Assembly (NCBI GenBank): GCA_016204465.1
Contig: JACQKQ010000034.1
Span: 1 to 44,665 of the forward strand
Length of the DNA: 44,665 bases
Reading direction: 5' to 3'
Origin: Candidatus Levyibacteriota bacterium
GTDB taxonomy: Bacteria; Patescibacteriota; Microgenomatia; Levybacterales; UBA12049
The first letter of the stretch is position 1. Each line of letters starts with the position of its first letter. A program made the translations under genes and the position numbers. Positions 1-7,862 of this stretch are shown in pieces. The notes beneath the pieces are model-generated. The model had not been told where the DNA came from and searched no databases. It worked only from the letters and a program-made list of their open reading frames with translations.

Positions 1-26
1 CCGTTATAAGAGATATTCATGTTTTA

Positions 27-932
27 TTGATTAAAAAACTGGTTAGTGTAACAGGAAAGGCTAGAGCTACAATATATTTTTCCAAAGTTCAAAACCCGCT
101 TCTTCGCGAGTTTAACCTTGAAAGATATTTCGCCGATGATCCAGACAATAGAATTGGTGCCAGAAAATCATTTGATTTTGAGATATTTAAAAACTTGCAT
201 GATTTATTGACGCCGGAAGAAATAAACACCTTAGAGAAAGTGGCACTAAGTTTTAGAGAACAGACGATGAAACTAAGTCCTGACCTTTTGAAAAGGGAAT
301 TAGAAAGGTTTGTCATTGAATTGTCTTGGAAATCATCCAAAATTGAGGGCAATACTTACACGCTTTTAGAAACAGAGTCTTTAATTAAGGAACAAAAAGA
401 AGCAGCTGGTAAGAGTAAAGATGAGGCAATGATGATTCTTAATCACAAAGCAGCTTTTGAAGAAATACTAAAAGCAAAAAATGATTTTAAAACTATTTCT
501 GTTTCAGGAATTAATCAGCTGCACAATATTTTAACTAAAGGGTTGGGGATTTCCTCTGGTATCAGAAAACAAGCAGTGGGAATTACCGGAACAACTTATC
601 ATCCTCTTGATAATGAACATCAGACAAAAGAGGTTTTTGAAAAAATGATTAATGCTGTAAATAGGAGTAAAAGCCCTTTTGAAAAAGCGCTGATTGTTCA
701 TTTTATGATTCCTTATATTCAACCATATACTGATGGTAACAAAAGAACTGCCAGAATGCTGACTAATGCGATTTTATTAGCCTACGATTTATATCCACTT
801 TCATACCGCAGCGTTGACGAAGATGAATTTAAAAAAGCTTTAATTTTGTTTTACGAGCAGGAAAGTATTTATGAAATCAAAAAGTTGTTTATAGAACAGA
901 TTAAATTTGCCAACGAGACTTATTTTAGATAA
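27..932 (+). CDS. Fic family protein (class II-like, N-terminal inhibitory motif SSKIEGN)
   Basis: ORF; Fic core IQPYTDGNKRTAR; SSKIEGN matches (S/T)xxxE(G/N). The ORF starts near the window edge, so the true N-terminus is uncertain. Confidence 0.88.
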   Translation: MIKKLVSVTGKARATIYFSKVQNPLLREFNLERYFADDPDNRIGARKSFDFEIFKNLHDLLTPEEINTLEKVALSFREQTMKLSPDLLKRELERFVIELSWKSSKIEGNTYTLLETESLIKEQKEAAGKSKDEAMMILNHKAAFEEILKAKNDFKTISVSGINQLHNILTKGLGISSGIRKQAVGITGTTYHPLDNEHQTKEVFEKMINAVNRSKSPFEKALIVHFMIPYIQPYTDGNKRTARMLTNAILLAYDLYPLSYRSVDEDEFKKALILFYEQESIYEIKKLFIEQIKFANETYFR

Positions 933-1015
933 TTTATCTGTGGTTATATTAGAGTTACGATTATCGAGCTGAATTTGTCTTAATCTGACCAGTGAATTAA
1001 CAAATATTATCGATT

Positions 1016-1885
1016 ATGACTAAACCGGAAGTAATAGCTAAGCTTCAAGAATTGGCAAAAAAATTAGGAACAGATACCTTAAAGCAGGAAGATATTAGAA
1101 AAGCTGGATTTATTTACCAAGTAATGTTGCATTTTGGTGGGAAAATTAAACCAGCGCTCTTAGCAGCAGGACTTAAACCGAGTCGTCTTGGAGAGGCAAT
1201 GTCCACAACTGAGGAGGAATTACTTCAACATATCCGATACCTTCAAAAAAAACTTAGAAGACCTCCAGTAATAATAGATTTAAGACGAGAAGGTAAGTTC
1301 TCAGATAAAATTTATGAAACTAGATTTGGGAGTTTCCCTGAGGCACGAGCTATTGCTTTAGGAGGGACTCCACCTACTCAATCAAAAAGAACTCAAAAAC
1401 CAGGAGATTCAGATAATATAGGTGATCATTTCAATTATATTGGGAAGGCAGGAGAAATGTATATAATTTCAGAGTTACTTTACCAAGATTATAATGCAAA
1501 TCTAGCCTTGGTTGATACCGGAGTAGATGTAATAGCAACAAAAAATGATAAAACATTCTATTTCCAAGTCAAAAATGTTTCATTCAAGAATACAAATATC
1601 AGAACAGTCCCTATTACCAAAAGCTCATTTATTAATAACCAAAGAGGTAATATGTACTATATGTTCGTCCTTCAGATGGAAAATGAAAAGAAAGTTCTAA
1701 TTGTACCGTATCAAAACATTCATCAATATATTCAAAAGGAAATTATCCAGTTCGATGAACAAAAAAGACAATTTAACATAACTATTTCTATTGCAGATAA
1801 CACATTTAAAATTCACTCTGCTTCAAATACCCAGCGAGACGAAGATGTGAAGCACATGGTTGAAGACTGGAAAGTTATTGCTTAA
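1016..1885 (+). CDS. PD-(D/E)XK-like nuclease with N-terminal homing-endonuclease-associated-repeat-like region
   Basis: C-terminus GKAGEMYIISELL...DTGVDVIATK...FYFQVKNVS fits a GxxGE...D...QVK nuclease core; N-terminal repeats of the type TEEELLQHIRYLQKKLRRPPVIIDLRREGKFSDKIYETRFGSF. Confidence 0.6.
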   Translation: MTKPEVIAKLQELAKKLGTDTLKQEDIRKAGFIYQVMLHFGGKIKPALLAAGLKPSRLGEAMSTTEEELLQHIRYLQKKLRRPPVIIDLRREGKFSDKIYETRFGSFPEARAIALGGTPPTQSKRTQKPGDSDNIGDHFNYIGKAGEMYIISELLYQDYNANLALVDTGVDVIATKNDKTFYFQVKNVSFKNTNIRTVPITKSSFINNQRGNMYYMFVLQMENEKKVLIVPYQNIHQYIQKEIIQFDEQKRQFNITISIADNTFKIHSASNTQRDEDVKHMVEDWKVIA

Positions 1886-1934
1886 CTTTCTTAATCTGAC
1901 CAAGTTATTCTCCGCCCAGAAGGAGGTGAACAGA

Positions 1935-2846
1935 ATGAAAAATATAAAGATTCAAAGACATCTGTTAGTTCTCATCATATTGATCGGATTAATGTTTTGT
2001 TCTTCAAAAGGTGTTAAGGCAGCAGAATGTAGCACTTTGACGACTTGCGGAAGTACTTGCTCGTATGGAGGAGTTACTTATAATACTGTCATAATCGACA
2101 GCCAATGTTGGTTTAGAGAGAATCTCAATGTTGGGGCAATGATTACAAATTTAGAAATTCCTGATAATACAGCTCCAACTCTCAATGATCCAAACACTGT
2201 TTCAAAATGGTGCTATAATGATAATCCGATTTACTGTAATCAAGAAGGAGGATTATATACTTGGGCTGAAACCAACGCTTTGTCTAATTCTTGTAACTTA
2301 AATTCCTGCAGTGTCCCAACTCCCAATCAGGGTATTTGTCCCATCGGTTGGCACATTCCAACTGATGCCGAATTTTATACGCTGGAAAATTATTTAACAT
2401 CACCAGGGTAGACGTGTGATGCGACAAGAGATGGTTGGGGTTGCTCTGGTGCCGGAATCAAACTCAGACTGGGTGGAATCTCCGGTTTCGATGCGATAAG
2501 CGCCGGTAATCATGAAACGAATGGAAATCTCAGCTTTTTCGACAAGCGTGAGCCATCCATACACTTTTGGTCATCTTCCCCTTGCCTTGTTTGCGCTAAT
2601 TGGGGTCACGCGTATGGTCGCAGCTTGATAGGTTGGGGTGATAACCCCTTTGTTGCCCGTGGTTGGAGTCATATGGCGCATGGTATGTCTGTTCGGTGTT
2701 TATCTGACACTGCCGTCATTGGTCCTCCGACAAATAAGAACCAGTGTAAAAATAATGGCTGGCAGATATTTAATAATCCAACTTTTAAGAATCAGGGAGA
2801 TTGTGTCAGTTACGTCCAAAGTAGTCCGAATGCGATAGGCAACTAG
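1935..2846 (+). pseudogene. FISUMP (Fib_succ_major paralogous domain) secreted protein interrupted by one in-frame TAG at 2409-2411
   Basis: ORF 1860-2411 and ORF 2625-2846 are in the same frame, and 2412-2624 is open in that frame. WHIPTDAEFYTLENYL...AGIKLRLGG...SVRCLSD is FISUMP-like; SD aggaggtg lies upstream of ATG 1935; N-terminal signal sequence. Confidence 0.8.
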
Positions 2847-2872
2847 ACTAAATAGTAAGTTGGTTTATAGGC

Positions 2873-2912
2873 AACAACCCATCTTTTACGGCGGGCTGTT
2901 TGTTTAATTTTG
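2873..2912 (+). terminator. possible intrinsic terminator after the FISUMP gene
   Basis: aacaaccc / gggctgtt stem (one mismatch) followed by a T-rich tract. Confidence 0.35.
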
Positions 2913-3159
2913 TTTAATGATGAAGATTTAAATCGTAGCGGCATGAGTGAGTATCCTGATCTGATTTAATCTTTCTCTCGCTTGCTCAGACGACACTGGA
3001 TTCTGAAAAGCCTTTATAATTGAATTCAAACCATCAGATCGATTAAAACTAGGATTACGGAGCACTTCGACTAGTCACGACAGTGAGTGAAATCGGATTG
3101 CTCAGTGTTATAACCAGCTGGCACTTAATATACCTAAAATTTGATATAGTTAACTAAGT

Positions 3160-3648
3160 ATGAATACTGATTTAACACCCGAAGAAAAAAAGTTGGTTGA
3201 GTATTCAAAGGATGCTGTTGTTAAATACAATAAAATCCGTCATGCAAATGGAGGTATAGACACTCTGTATTCGTTTTTATTGTCAGATAGCGGGAAGATT
3301 CATGATGGAGCAAGTTATGAGCCGAATATTGCTCATGCTTCAGTTTGTGGGGAAAGATGCGCAATTGCGAATATGGTATTGCAGGAATCATATAAAGCCA
3401 AGATTAAAAGCATTGTTGTGGCGGATCCAGTTCCCGAAGTTCAAGAAAATAGAACTCCACCATGCGGAACTTGTCGTCATCTTATTTGGACTCATGGGAC
3501 ACCTGAAACAACTGTTATCTTAATGCAATATGTTCAAGGAAAAGATGGTTGGACTTTCTCAAAAATAGAGAAATATACGGCTAAAGATTTTTATCCGCTT
3601 CCGTACGAACCTAAAGAAGGACTTTGGGATAATTTCCAACGTAAGTAG
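3160..3648 (+). CDS. cytidine/blasticidin-S-deaminase-like protein
   Basis: HASVCGERCAI and PPCGTCR resemble C(A/G)E and PCxxC zinc motifs. Confidence 0.75.
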   Translation: MNTDLTPEEKKLVEYSKDAVVKYNKIRHANGGIDTLYSFLLSDSGKIHDGASYEPNIAHASVCGERCAIANMVLQESYKAKIKSIVVADPVPEVQENRTPPCGTCRHLIWTHGTPETTVILMQYVQGKDGWTFSKIEKYTAKDFYPLPYEPKEGLWDNFQRK

Positions 3649-3837
3649 TAGATTTTTAGATAGCAAGAGCTAGGGATGGTTTTACTCTTTCGATACCTTC
3701 TCTTATTTGAGCAACCAGCCTGCAATCTTCGAATGTCTTGATTAAACAAGCTAATTGACTGGTTATATTAACATTACGATCCTCGAGCCAAATAGTTCTT
3801 ACTCGAACTTAACGTCATTTTAGATGCATTTTATGTA

Positions 3838-3866
3838 TTGACAAAGTATGTACAAGTTTATATAAT
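3838..3866 (+). promoter_or_regulatory. consensus sigma70-type promoter of the TA operon
   Basis: TTGACA (3838-3843), 17 bp, TATAAT (3861-3866). Confidence 0.85.
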
Positions 3867-3872
3867 ATATTT

Positions 3873-4172
3873 GTGCAATATAAAGGTTACAGAATTGAGT
3901 TTTCTGAAGAGAAGAATTTATTACTAAAGGAAACAAGAGAACTATGTTTTGAAGATGCTTTAAAAGCAATTGAAGAAAAGAAAATTTTGGATGACCTTAA
4001 GTCTAGTAGCAAAAAGTATCCTCATCAAAGAATATTAGTAATAAAAAGAGAAGAATATACTTATGCTGTGCCCTATGTGATAGACAAAAAAAGGAAAGTA
4101 ATTTTTCTTAAAACAGTCTACCCAAGTAGGGTTTTGACTGATAAATATCTGAAAGGAGGTGGGAAAATTTGA
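3873..4172 (+). CDS. BrnT-like toxin of a type II TA pair
   Basis: RILVIKREEYTYAVPYVIDKKRKVIFLKTVYPSRVLTDKYL; overlaps the downstream RHH-type gene by 4 nt. Confidence 0.6.
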   Translation: MQYKGYRIEFSEEKNLLLKETRELCFEDALKAIEEKKILDDLKSSSKKYPHQRILVIKREEYTYAVPYVIDKKRKVIFLKTVYPSRVLTDKYLKGGGKI

Positions 4173-4453
4173 AAGTAATACTTGATAAATATGAGAAAGA
4201 TTTAGAAGCTGCCCTAGAAAAGGGTGAATTTGTTAATGCGCCTAATTTAGAAGATACTAAACAAATGTTTCAGGAAGCAGCTAGAAACTTTAGGCAGTTA
4301 CAAGAAACAAAGAGTATTACCTTAAGGGTTAATAGAGAGGATCTTATTAAAGTTAAATCTAAAGCCAAGAGAAATGGTATAGCTTACCAAACCTTGATAA
4401 GCTTGTTAATTCGTCAATATATAAAAGGGGAGAAAGAAGTAATTTTAGATTGA
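4169..4453 (+). CDS. ribbon-helix-helix-like antitoxin
   Basis: ITLRVNREDLIKVKSKAKRNGIAYQTLISLLIRQYI; translationally coupled to the toxin ORF. Confidence 0.65.
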   Translation: MKVILDKYEKDLEAALEKGEFVNAPNLEDTKQMFQEAARNFRQLQETKSITLRVNREDLIKVKSKAKRNGIAYQTLISLLIRQYIKGEKEVILD

Positions 4454-4534
4454 GAAGATAAGTTCAAATTGATACTTTAAGTTCGATTAAAACTAGGAAT
4501 ACGGAGTCAAGTGTTATAATGAGTAAGCGGCTAT

Positions 4535-4555
4535 CCGAGGGTTTTTAACCCTCGG
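4535..4555. repeat. 9-bp perfect hairpin upstream of the tnpA remnant
   Basis: CCGAGGGTT-TTT-AACCCTCGG. Confidence 0.85.
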
Positions 4556-4589
4556 CTGCAAAGCTCTTGCAACAGGTCTGTAAAGAGTA

Positions 4590-4622
4590 GTAGACTTCAA
4601 TCGTGAAAGGATTGAAGTCTAC
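4590..4622. repeat. 13-bp perfect hairpin with the tnpA GTG start in its loop
   Basis: GTAGACTTCAATC-GTGAAAG-GATTGAAGTCTAC; GTG at 4603. Confidence 0.9.
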
Positions 4623-4794
4623 GGCACAAACAAAGTACGATTTGAGATATCACTTTGTCTTTGTACCAAGGTATCGCAAGCGAGTACCGAGGAGAAAAAT
4701 TTTAACAATTGTTGTGAACCTTGTTAATTTGAAAAATGCAAGGCTATCAGAGAGTAAATACAGTATTGCAATAGTCGAAGAAAAGATAAAGTAG
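4603..4794 (+). mobile_element. decayed IS200/IS605-type TnpA (Y1 transposase) N-terminal remnant
   Basis: TKYDLRYHFVFVPRYRKRV matches the conserved IS200 TnpA N-terminus, including HFVF; the rest of the ORF no longer resembles TnpA and no HUH motif is seen. Confidence 0.75.
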
Positions 4795-4880
4795 TACGGC
4801 TCGTGCAAGTAGCCCCAGCCGAAGATATTGCTGATGAAAAAAATATAAATAAACGCAATGGCAATTGGCGTATCGAGCAT
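4650..4880 (-). CDS. short hydrophobic ORF, possible truncated membrane protein
   Basis: MLDTPIAIAFIYIFFISNIFGWGYLHEPYYFIFSSTIAILYLL; minus-strand TGATATAAT lies 7 nt upstream of the ATG; overlaps the tnpA remnant. Confidence 0.3.
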   Translation of the reverse strand: MLDTPIAIAFIYIFFISNIFGWGYLHEPYYFIFSSTIAILYLLSDSLAFFKLTRFTTIVKIFLLGTRLRYLGTKTK

Positions 4881-5006
4881 CTAATCCATTATATCATCTG
4901 CTATTTACCGGCTTTGTTCCAGAGCAACCACTTCTTTTACCATAGGCAACATAGTAGCACAGTATGTTTTTTCTGCCAAGAGAGAAACCTCTGCTATACT
5001 AGTGGT

Positions 5007-5792
5007 ATGGAGGAATATCTTGATTTTGCCGTTTCCCTTGCGCTAAAGGCTGGGGAAATGATAAGAACTGATTTTCGAAAAGCCATTGTCCGCGAGTGGA
5101 AAGCCGACGAAACGCCGATTACAACGACTGATCGTAAGATAAACCAAATGGTAATTGAGCAGGTGGCAAAGCGTTATCCGACATACGCCATTTTGGCAGA
5201 GGAGGGCAGCAGGCCAAAGGAGAGCGAGTATGCCTGGGTGTGCGACCCAATTGATGGTACGGTGCCATTTTCCAACAAGTACCCAACGTCTGTATTTGCC
5301 CTTGCGCTTACCAAGAATGGAGAAAGCATGCTCGGTGTTATCTACGATCCATATATGGATCGGTTGCTCACAGCAGTAAAAGGCCAAGGCGCGTACTGCA
5401 ATAAAGAGCGCATTCATGTTTCAGAGTCAGATGAATTCAACAAAACGACAATTGATGTTGAAGCAGCTAGGGAGCCATTTTTACACGATATAAGTAAGCT
5501 ATATGAGCTGTTGCTGAAGAAAAATAGCGTTGCTATATCACTTCGTTCCGTTTCGTATGGGGGAATGCTTGTTGGCATAGGACAAATAGCTGCAGTTGTT
5601 GGAGCGCCACATTCGCCATGGGATGGCGCAGCGTCAAAGGTTATTGTTGAAGAAGCTTTAGGAAAAGTAACAGATTTATTCGGAAACAATCAGCGATATG
5701 ATCGAGAACTAAAAGGTATTATTATAAGTAATAGCTGTATACACGATGCTATAATCAAACTTGTTAGACCCCTTCTTGAAAAAAAGGTGTGA
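5007..5792 (+). CDS. inositol monophosphatase family protein
   Basis: ILAEEGS, WVCDPIDGT and PHSPWDGAA motifs; internal ATG at 5007 preferred over the longer ORF. Confidence 0.85.
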   Translation: MEEYLDFAVSLALKAGEMIRTDFRKAIVREWKADETPITTTDRKINQMVIEQVAKRYPTYAILAEEGSRPKESEYAWVCDPIDGTVPFSNKYPTSVFALALTKNGESMLGVIYDPYMDRLLTAVKGQGAYCNKERIHVSESDEFNKTTIDVEAAREPFLHDISKLYELLLKKNSVAISLRSVSYGGMLVGIGQIAAVVGAPHSPWDGAASKVIVEEALGKVTDLFGNNQRYDRELKGIIISNSCIHDAIIKLVRPLLEKKV

Positions 5793-5805
5793 TATAATAC
5801 AAGCC

Positions 5806-6072
5806 ATGGCGACTAAAAAGAAAAAAACCATTGAACAGACGTTTTATGTTTCGGGCGAAAAGCTCATCGATAAAGTGAAAGAACTTGTCAGAGAGGGAAA
5901 CGTTCGCCGAATTATTATTAAAGACAAAAATGGTAAGGTGCTTGTTGAATTCCCTCTTACTTTTGGTGTTGTCGGTGCAGTGTTAGCTCCAGTTTTAGCC
6001 GCCGTTGGCGCGATTGCCGCGCTTGTTACCGAGTGCTCCATTACCGTGCAGCGCGAAGAGGAAAATATATAG
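5806..6072 (+). CDS. DUF4342-like small protein
   Basis: KLIDKVKELVREGNVRRIIIKDKNGKVLVEFPLTFGVVGAVLAP. Confidence 0.75.
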   Translation: MATKKKKTIEQTFYVSGEKLIDKVKELVREGNVRRIIIKDKNGKVLVEFPLTFGVVGAVLAPVLAAVGAIAALVTECSITVQREEENI

Positions 6073-6123
6073 TATTTTCTTTGCACTCGACACTTAAGAT
6101 ATGCTATGGTGAGAGTACGAGAT

Positions 6124-6768
6124 ATGAACAAAGTGCGCATCATGTGCCTTCTCGTAATAGTTGCCATATTTTTTGGCGCATTTCCTTCTTTAACAAACGC
6201 GCAGGTACAAAATCTTCCAAAAGTATCTGTATTGCCGGATAGCCCATTCTATTTCTTAGTAAGCATTGGTGAGCAATTAAGCGTATTTTTAACACCAGGA
6301 GGGTCTGGGAAAGCAAAGCAGGAAATGCTGCTTGCAGACACAAGACTTGCGGAAAGCTATGCGTTGCTTATGAAGCGTAAACCAAGCGACGTGCTTACCG
6401 TTTTGGAAAAGTATGAAGAGTACGTTTTACACATCACAGAAAGACTAAGACGGGAAACGGGACGAGGTTTGGAAACAGACCAAATGGTTTCTATCATATC
6501 TGAGAGATTTTATCCGCAGCAAATGACATTGGCAGATTTGTACGTGATTTCGCCAGAACAGATACAGCCTGCAGTATTTTTGGCAATGCAAACAAGCAAA
6601 GACGCATACAAAAAGGCAATAACGTACTTATCGCCCGACCAGCAAGGAAATCTAATGAGAAATACAGCAGCGGTAAAAGAACAGACACTACAGTATATTT
6701 CCAACTTAAGAATCCAAGGTAATGACTTACCATACTTTCCGCTTGAGATAGAGCAAGATGCTTTTTAG
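6124..6768 (+). CDS. DUF5667-like secreted protein
   Basis: Signal sequence then VLPDSPFYFLVSIGEQLSVFL...LADTRLAES. Confidence 0.65.
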   Translation: MNKVRIMCLLVIVAIFFGAFPSLTNAQVQNLPKVSVLPDSPFYFLVSIGEQLSVFLTPGGSGKAKQEMLLADTRLAESYALLMKRKPSDVLTVLEKYEEYVLHITERLRRETGRGLETDQMVSIISERFYPQQMTLADLYVISPEQIQPAVFLAMQTSKDAYKKAITYLSPDQQGNLMRNTAAVKEQTLQYISNLRIQGNDLPYFPLEIEQDAF

Positions 6769-6771
6769 GGT

Positions 6772-7542
6772 ATGAATAAAAAAATACTTTTTTCCTACAT
6801 TGTTTTTGGAGTCATCTTGGTTGGTTTAGGGGCGATTGTTTTTTGGAATGTACAGCAAGCGCCAAAGGCGTCGCAAACGAAAAATACAACAGTCGTTCGT
6901 TCTCCGGCAGAAGGTACACAAGCAAGTTTTGACCAACCTAAAAAAAGCGCCCACTACGAATCCAATACACCGCAGCACGGTGCAGTGCTTGCAGGAGTGC
7001 CGATTAATGTTGTTATAGATTTTAATTTCGATTTGTCAGAAGGGTCACGTATTTCAATCATAAACAGTGGAAAGGAGTATGGAACCACAGATACAAGTAT
7101 TGATGAAAATATGCTTACCATGCGAAGATCAGTTGATCTAAATTCTCCAGAAGGTCTATATACCGTAATATACAATGCCTGCTGGCCTGACGGAAGCTGT
7201 CACGACGGAAACTTCCAATTTGTCGTTGATAGAACAAAGGCTGATACCCTTACTGATATGCGCGGACAAAGGGAAATTTTCGTTTCGCTTGCTGATATAA
7301 CACTTAAGCCGCAAAACGTTCGTATTCTAAAGGGAACAAAAGTTACGTGGCGAAATGATGATACGGTTGTTCATTATGTCAATACGGATAGTCATCCGGC
7401 ACACACCTATTTTCTTACACAAAATTCTAAAGCCTTGCAGAAAGGTGATGCATATTCGGTACAATTTGATACACCCGGAATTTACACATACCACTGTAGC
7501 GCACACGCAAATAGCATGGTTGGAACAATTCTTGTTGAGTAA
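6772..7542 (+). CDS. membrane-anchored CopC-like domain fused to a C-terminal cupredoxin
   Basis: HYESNTPQHGAVLAGVPINVVIDF (CopC-like); WRNDDTVVHYVNTD...YTYHCSAHANSMVGTILV (type 1 Cu: H...CxxHxxxM). Confidence 0.8.
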   Translation: MNKKILFSYIVFGVILVGLGAIVFWNVQQAPKASQTKNTTVVRSPAEGTQASFDQPKKSAHYESNTPQHGAVLAGVPINVVIDFNFDLSEGSRISIINSGKEYGTTDTSIDENMLTMRRSVDLNSPEGLYTVIYNACWPDGSCHDGNFQFVVDRTKADTLTDMRGQREIFVSLADITLKPQNVRILKGTKVTWRNDDTVVHYVNTDSHPAHTYFLTQNSKALQKGDAYSVQFDTPGIYTYHCSAHANSMVGTILVE

Positions 7543-7587
7543 AAATACTACTTGACAATGAGTTAAAAAACTGTTGTAGTATATAGT

Positions 7588-7833
7588 ATGATTAAGAAAT
7601 CAGACTCCCACTCAACAGCAAAAGCTATCATCATGCTCATGGTGGTGATGCTAGCCTTTCTTATATTGGTTATCTTTATGGATCGCAAGGAAGCATTAGC
7701 CCAATCAGGTGATCTGACAACATTTATTAACTTAACTATTGTTGGTATGGGTTTTCTGATTGTGCTTGTTTATTTTGTTAATCAATCCGGCCACCACCCG
7801 CACGATTCTTCAAAGAAAAAGAAGAAAAGGTAA
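7588..7833 (+). CDS. small two-TM protein
   Basis: Two hydrophobic segments, Lys-rich tail; TTGACA upstream. Confidence 0.5.
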   Translation: MIKKSDSHSTAKAIIMLMVVMLAFLILVIFMDRKEALAQSGDLTTFINLTIVGMGFLIVLVYFVNQSGHHPHDSSKKKKKR

Positions 7834-7862
7834 CATTTTCTTTTTATCAGATAATTTTTCGT

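Noticed and set aside
2412-2846. Independent genes for the 73-aa (2625) and 66-aa (2638) ORFs
   Set aside because: The 73-aa ORF is the in-frame continuation of the FISUMP gene; the 66-aa ORF is an overlapping frame with no support.
4603-4794. Functional IS200 transposase
   Set aside because: Only the N-terminal ~20 residues are recognisable; the HUH motif and catalytic Tyr region are absent.
4803-5792. 329-aa ORF as the full IMPase-like protein
   Set aside because: The first 68 codons are not IMPase-like; ATG 5007 with TGCTATACT 7 nt upstream is a better start.
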